Assembly (NCBI GenBank): GCA_026122225.1
Contig: JANEZZ010001412.1
Coordinates: 496,001-560,000 of the forward strand
Reading direction: 5' to 3'
Source of the DNA: Heloderma charlesbogerti
Lineage: Eukaryota; Chordata; Lepidosauria; Squamata; Helodermatidae
Length of the DNA: 64,000 nt
The translations under genes and the position numbers were made by a program. The notes under the pieces were generated by a model. The model was not told the DNA's origin, did not search any database, and saw only the letters and a list, made by a program, of their open reading frames with translations. Positions 58,575 to 64,000 of the stretch are shown piece after piece (positions within the stretch are counted from its first letter, which is position 1; every line of letters starts with the position of its first letter).

Positions 58575-60895
58575 ATCACTTTGTCATGGTCAGATGTTGG
58601 ACTTCTCGGTTCCACAACCCCTCCGCAGGGGTGGAGGAACCATTAAAATGGTCTGCCCCAGGCGTCTTATGGATCCAAATGGATTCCGGAACGCGCTTGG
58701 GGATTCTCTGGAGCACGCCAATGGCCACTTGGTTGAGACCCTGGTGGGTGGCTGGAATGCCGCAATCACTGGGGCATTAGATTGGGTGGCTCTGAAATGC
58801 CCCCTCCCCCTGAACAGGGCTCGGACTGCACCACGGTTCAATCCGCAGTTACGAGCTCTGAAACAGGAGGTGAGATGGTTAGAGCGCTGGTGGCGGAAGT
58901 CTTGCTCCAAAGACGGTCAGACACGGGCTAGAGCTGTATTTTCAGCCTATCATGTGGCGGTGAAGGCAGCAAAAAAGGAATATTATGCTGCCTCTATCAT
59001 GTCTGCAGAGTGCTGTCCCAGGAGGCTGTTCGAAGTGGTCTGGAGCTTGGTTTGTCCAGTTGCTCCGGAACTGCTGGAGCATTCCAAGGCCTCCTGTGAG
59101 GCCTTGGCAAGGCACTTTGCAGATAAAATTGATCAGATTAGGAGTGTTATTCTGTGCACTGTGGATACAGTTAGTGAGCAAGAGGCGGTCTGCGGGAAAC
59201 CAGTTTTGTGGGATCAGTTCCAGCTTCTTCCTTCTGATGAAGTGGACAAGGTGCTTTCATCTGTAAGGTCGACCACCTGCTTACTTGATCCTTGCCCATC
59301 TTGGCTCATTATGAGCAGCAGAGAGATGCTGGGTGAGGGGATCAGGGTGGTGGTAAGCACCTCCCTTGAGGAGGGAGTGATGCCATCAGCTGTCAAGGAG
59401 GCAGTGATAAGACAGCTTTTAAGAAAGCCCTCCTTGGATCCCCAAGACAATTTTCGTCCAGTCTTGAATCTGCCATTTTGGGGCCAAGTGATTGAGCGGG
59501 TGGTGGCGATGCAGTTGAAGACACACTTGGAAGAAGCCAATTATCTAGATCCATTTCAGTTGGGCTTCAGGCCTGGGCATGGGACAGAAACGGTCTTGGT
59601 TGCCTTGGTGAATGATATGAGGAGGGCTCTGGATAGGGGCGAATGCTCTTTCCTTGTTCTCCTCGACCTTTCAGTGGCTTTTGATACCATTGACCACGGT
59701 ATTGTCCTGGACCGTCTGGAGGGGTTGGGCATTGGAGATACCGTATTACGGTGGTTCTGGTCCTTCCTCTCTGGCAGGTACCAGAGGGTAGCACTGGGAA
59801 AGGAAGTTTCGGACCCGTGGCTGCTCACTTGTGGGGTGCCGCAGGGTTCCATCCTCTCCCCGATGCTATTTAACATCTATGTGAAGCTGCTGGGGGCTAT
59901 CATCAAGAGGTTTGGGGTGCGGTGTCATCAATATGCAGATGACATGCAGCTCTACCTCTCATTCAAATCTTCACCAAGGTTGGCCATAGAATCCCTGTCC
60001 AAATATCTGGAGACAGTGAGTGGCTGCATGGGGAAGAATAAGCTGAACCCTGACAAGACTGAGGTACTTTTGGTGGGAGACAAGAGGTGGTTGGGGGATG
60101 TTGACCTGGTGTTGAATGGGGTACGGCTACCCTTGAAAGACCAGATCTGCAGCCTGGGGGTCATTTTAGATTCCCAGCTGTCCATGGAGGCTCAGATGTC
60201 AGCTGTGAGCCGGACAGCGCTATACCAACTCCATCTGATATGGCGGCTGTGCCCCTACCTTCCCAACCATCTGCTCCCATCGTTAGTATATGCCTTGGTC
60301 TCCTCTTGTCTAGACTACTGTAATGCGCTTTATGTGGAGTTACCCTTGAAGACGGTTCAGAAGCTGCAGCTGGTGCAAAACGCGGAGGCTCACCTGATTA
60401 AAGGCAGCCGCTGGCGCGATCACATCACTCCGGTGCTGAAAGACTTGCACTGGTTACCAGTTGTTTTCCAGGCCACATTCAAGGTGTTGGTTTTGACCTT
60501 TAAAACCCTATGTGGTCCCAGCCCAGCCTATCTCAAGGAGTGCCTCCAGCAATACCAGACAGGCTGCTCAACAAGATCAGCCTCAGATGGCCCCATCAGC
60601 CAGGACAGCTACGCTGGTGAGAACGAGGGAGAGGGCCTTCTCTGTGGTGGCCCGCACTCTGTGGAACTCCCTCCCTAGGGAACTCCGCCATGCCCCCTCT
60701 TTAATGAGCTTCCGCCACGCATTAAAAACGTGGTTGTTCAGGCAGGCATTTGGGGTGGGTTAGGGTAATTTTAGACATATGTTTTAAATATAGAATTGTA
60801 TTGTTTTAAACTGTTTTTAGTGTTGTACAACGCCCAGAGTGGCTGGGTGACCAGCCAGATGGGTGAGTGATTGATAAATAAATAAATAAATAAAT
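58575..60895 (+). mobile_element. L2-like LINE, 5'-truncated, with long open frame
   Basis: It starts inside ORF2 just after the endonuclease, runs through the reverse transcriptase and C-terminus, a short 3' UTR with 'caacgcccagagtggctggg', and an (AATA)n tail. It belongs to the same group as 21790-25362 but to a different subfamily: the UTR differs and the proteins diverge at many positions. Confidence 0.82.
58594..60678 (+). pseudogene. L2-like LINE reverse transcriptase ORF, 694 codons
   Basis: Motifs in order: FRPVLNLPFWGQVIERVV, FQLGFRPGHGTETVLV, LLDLSVAFDTIDHGIVLDRL (first catalytic Asp), CGVPQGSILSPMLFNIYV, HQYADDMQLYLSF with YADD at 59932-59943, LNPDKTEVLLVG, and SCLDYCNALYVELPLKTVQK. 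All catalytic aspartates are kept. A frameshift at about 60540-60600 moves the true C-terminus (RERAFSVVARTLWNSLPREL, then FRHALKTWLFRQAFG) to the frame ending at 60763. The endonuclease is absent, so the copy cannot move by itself. Whether any host transcript uses the frame is unknown; the default reading is a decaying LINE. Confidence 0.8.
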
Positions 60896-61364
60896 TTAAT
60901 AAGGAATGAAATAAATAACTATGCTGGGAATCTTATCAAGAGTATTAAAAAAACATTTTCCAAGGCCTCAAAATTTCCAGAAAGTTTACATCTCTCTCAC
61001 TCAAATGGGGGAAATTACTGTTGTTTCTTCTCCCAGTAGCTCTCAGATTAGAACTTAGCAGGTTCTAATCTAATTAAGGCTGCAATTCTATAAACACTTA
61101 CCTGAGAGTAATTCCCATATTTCTGAGTAGACCTGCATAGGATTCTGCTATAAGTCTGCAGAACACCTCCTGTGTTCCATTTTAAAGTTGTTGGAAGTTG
61201 CAGACTTTGGGTATTCAACATCATGCCTAGCTAGGAATTCCAGTTATTTTGCTTAACATCCCACCTGAAGAATTCTGGAGAACTCAAAACCTTGTTCACT
61301 ACTTTGGGACATTTCAGTTGGCCCTAGTAAAGATATTATGGTACTGTGGTTTTTCAATGTTTTT
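60896..61364. repeat. Intergenic/intronic sequence with a family B repeat
   Basis: 61075-61155 has 'aaggctgcaattctataaac', 'ttacctgagagtaattccca' and 'tctgagtagacctgcatagg', a family B copy. Nothing else recognised. Confidence 0.5.
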
Positions 61365-61500
61365 AAGGCAGCCTTCCACAAGATGGTGCCCTCAAAATGT
61401 TTTGGACTACAACTCTTAGTGTTCCTGACCATTGGCTATACAAGCTGCAGCTGATGGGAGGTGACATCCAAAACATCTGGAAGGTACCAGCTTAGGGCCT
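61365..61500. repeat. Fold-back repeat, family A
   Basis: 'aaaatgttttggactacaac' pairs with 'gtgacatccaaaacatctgg'; outer 'ggcagccttccacaagatgg' has a weak partner. Confidence 0.7.
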
Positions 61501-61684
61501 GTTTTAAGGGCACTGATGAAGCACTGTGGAATTTGAGAGGTGTACTCCAGAATCCCTTGCATTGCTTCACATGGATGCTAGCCCACCCTTCTCAGAATGC
61601 AGATAGATGACTACCTATGCTTTAAGAATTACATCCTAGTATCCCCTCCAACATTTAAAGGGATCCTGGGTAGCACCTCTCAGT

Positions 61685-61985
61685 TCACATAACTCATTTA
61701 TTTATTTCATTTTCGTAACTGATATCCTACACCTTCAACATAAATGTACATTTACATTCCCATGGTGGTTAACGAAGTAGTAAGAAATAAAAAATAGAAA
61801 AAAAAACCCTGATAAAATAAAATGTACAAACACACAACAAATTAAACAGCAATGTCCATTCAGACAGGCAGTAAAATCAAAATGGCTCTAAGTTTTAAAA
61901 AATGCTAACATTAGCAGTTCTTAAACGCCTGGGAAAACAGAAACAATTTTGTCTGGTGCCTAAATGGCAGTAATGATTAGGCAAT
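61685..61985 (-). mobile_element. L2-like LINE 3' end, old
   Basis: Reversed tail 'catttatttatttcattttc', then 'atggtggttaacgaagtagt' and 'aaacgcctgggaaaacagaa', equivalent to the UTR and the Phe-rich C-terminal codons in reverse. Confidence 0.5.
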
Positions 61986-62827
61986 GTCCCAGATGGAGCC
62001 TCAGCTGGATGTCAACTCTTCTTGGGGTTTTGCTACAAGGAGTCATGGCAAACTAATTTCCCTCATGGTGCTTAAACCCCATGTGGCTACTTTCCCAGTG
62101 GAGCAGTCTGGAGTGTCAACCAATGAAGGGTGGAAATATGGCTGTCAACTGTTTCAGTCTCTTGCAACATTTTGCAGTGTTCCCTCAGAGCCATCCTTGC
62201 TCTCACAGTTTTTTTCTCCAGAATCCATATTTCATTGTTTCCAGCAGTGGCTTACAGCATCAAAATATTTTGACTGTGGCCTTGCCTAAAGGTCTCGTGG
62301 CAATATATCCTTTCTGTCGCTAAAAAGATACAACAGGACACCCTTTCTCCCATAATGCCTTTCTTCACATCTTGACAATTCCCCCCAAACATGGTAGCTA
62401 CAGATACAGCCCAAAGCTTCATGACAGTTCAAATGCAAGAATGCATGCTTGGTTATCTTGGTAAAGCACCCTAGCCATCTTAATCATAGTTCTTCACTTA
62501 ACCCAGTTGAGTAAACTGATCATCACTACAGGTCAGTTGTGTGATGTATGAAAAAGTTTTGTGATGAAGCTAGTAACTTTCATCAAGTGCCCTTGTGTTC
62601 TTTCAAGAAGGTAATATAATTTCCCTCTTTTCTGAACAGGACATATTGATGCTCTTTTTAATCCTAAGCTTTCTAAATTGACTTATTGTTGATGGATTTA
62701 CCTTACTGTTTCTTCTAAACCTTTTTTTGAATACATTCCTTTCTGAGTTGGACATAAAAATGTGAGGATTAAAGGCTTAACAGTCAGCTAAATATATTCT
62801 CAAATACTGCAGTGTTCCATAGGTCCT
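61986..62827. other. Intronic or intergenic sequence, no gene recognised
   Basis: Overlapping frames of 101 and 80 codons at 61984-62323 have no domain. Confidence 0.4.
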
Positions 62828-63150
62828 TCATGAGCTCTGGAATGAGCTCCCTAGTGAGGTTCGCCTGGCGCCTACATTGTACTCCTTTCGGCGCCAGGTG
62901 AAGACCTTTTTATTTTCCCAGGCATTTTAGCTTTCTAAATTTTTATCTTTGCTGTTTTAAATCTGTATTTTAAACTCCTGTACCGCTGCTAGGTTTTATT
63001 GTGGTTGTATTGTTTTATTGTGGTTTTAATGTTCTATATATTTTAAATTGTTTTATTGTGTGTTGTTTGGTTTTAGTTTTTGTGAACTGCCCAGAGAGCT
63101 TCGGCTATTGGGCGGTATAGAAATAAATAAATAAATAAATAAATATAAAT
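62828..63150 (+). mobile_element. L2-like LINE 3' end, young
   Basis: It is nearly the same as 25035-25362 from 'aatgagctccctagtgaggt' through 'tcggcgccaggtgaagacct' to 'cagagagcttcggctattgg' and the (AAAT)n tail. Only the last 30 or so codons of ORF2 plus the 3' UTR were copied. Confidence 0.85.
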
Positions 63151-63718
63151 TCATATCTTTTTTGGATCAAAAGGTGAAGGTTGCACCAATCATTAAACAC
63201 TAAAAAGACTAATGTAAAATCTCTTTGTAAAAACATATACTTAGAAATCATGACTGATCGTATTATCTGACTATATTTTTCTTCAAGAGTTTTTATTCTT
63301 TCCATGCCCATGAATGGCAAAAACTGTTACATATTTTGTAGGCTATCCTGACAATCCCTCAACAATAATTCTTTTAAAATGATGCTGTGTTGAATTTTGT
63401 GATTACCAACTCTCTCTTTCAGAATTATTGTTTATAAAATGTACAGTCCTCACACCTCCAAAACATATCTGCGGAGGACAATAAATCTAGATCTGAAATT
63501 GAATGGTAAGTTATACAAATACGGAAGAATTATTTCTTTTTATAATCTACTAAAAAAGCAATGAAATTGAAGAATACAGGCAATCAGTTAATGATGGCAG
63601 CTCCTTTAGAAAAAAATGTATTTCCCAGAAGTACATTTGAGGACAAAGTCTATTTACAAAGAAAAACTGGTTTCATGCTTAGGTCCTACTTGCTATTCAA
63701 GTAAATATGTGAAATATG
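63151..63718. other. AT-rich sequence, no gene recognised
   Basis: Nothing recognised. Confidence 0.4.
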
Positions 63719-63790
63719 GACCTGGTCCACATGATCACAGTGGCTTGTTTAAGCTGCCTCATATCCTGGCAGGTGCTGGACGCCATTTGC
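63719..63790. repeat. Left end of a family G element
   Basis: 'gacctggtccacatgatcac' followed by 'agtggcttgtttaagc' matches the left end of the element at 5808-6046. The right end is not seen before the CpG-rich edge. Confidence 0.45.
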
Positions 63791-63845
63791 CTAATTACCC
63801 ACCTTGTTGCGTTGTCCAAACTAGGGATGTATGAAAGTCACTTAC

Positions 63846-64000
63846 CTTTTCGCAGCTTGGCTTCGCGGTGGAGGGGAGGTGCTTCGGTTCTCCCCCTGAA
63901 GTTCAGGCGAGGGGGGGGGAGGCTTCCTGCCTCGCCCGGCCGAAATTCAGGCCAGGGAGAAGCGCCCTGTCTCCCCGGCCGCGAAACAAAAAGTAAAAAA
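63846..64000 (-). other. CpG-rich stretch with consensus splice donor (candidate untranslated first exon)
   Basis: The last 155 bp are rich in CpG and in 'ccccggccgcg' type words, unlike the rest of the window. On the minus strand it ends AAAAG followed by GTAAGTGACTT, a consensus donor, at 63846/63845. It lies upstream of the HS3ST1-type coding exon on the same strand, so it could be the 5' exon. Against this, the stretch shows a degenerate internal repeat around 'gaaattcaggcc' and follows 'actagggatgt', a common repeat start, so it may be an interspersed element cut by the window edge. Confidence 0.3.

Overview
This is vertebrate nuclear DNA, most likely from a squamate reptile (lizard or snake). 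The evidence is the mix of transposons. There are two Bov-B (RTE-clade) LINEs with perfect target-site duplications, a Sauria/Squam-type tRNA SINE that shares its 3' end with Bov-B, a second tRNA-headed SINE, CR1 LINE ends, L2-like LINEs, and many short fold-back elements of a kind common in squamate genomes. There are no operons and no prokaryotic or viral genes.

I can support one host protein-coding gene: an intact 309-codon heparan sulfate 3-O-sulfotransferase of the HS3ST1 type on the minus strand at 39290-40219. The whole reading frame lies in one exon. It has a signal peptide, both PAPS-binding motifs, the catalytic glutamate and the paired C-terminal cysteines. A splice acceptor lies 133 nt upstream of the start codon, so the 5' UTR continues in upstream exon(s). 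A CpG-rich stretch with a consensus splice donor on the same strand at the right edge (63846-64000) is a speculative first-exon candidate. If that is right, 40353-63845 is a single intron.

Layout. 1-18.5 kb is intergenic, with fold-back repeats, microsatellites, a CR1 end and L2 ends. 18.5-25.4 kb is a full-length Bov-B followed directly by a nearly full-length L2-like LINE. 26.7-28.3 kb is a nest of L2 pieces, a SINE and a 121-bp direct repeat. 28.3-35.4 kb is intergenic with several terminal-inverted-repeat elements. 35.4-37.2 kb is an internally deleted Bov-B. 37.2-39.3 kb is the downstream flank and 3' UTR of the gene. 39.3-40.4 kb is the coding exon. 40.4-64 kb is the probable 5' intron or upstream region, holding more MITE-like elements, a CR1 nested in an L2, a Sauria SINE and an L2 with a long, nearly intact reverse transcriptase frame.

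I found no undescribed multi-gene system. The features most worth a second look are several short families with terminal or long inverted repeats and two to sixteen copies each in this one window, the question of whether the gene is HS3ST1 or a paralogue, and its in-frame upstream ORF. Repeat family letters (A to M) are labels local to this answer. Clade names come from motif recognition by eye, without a database search.
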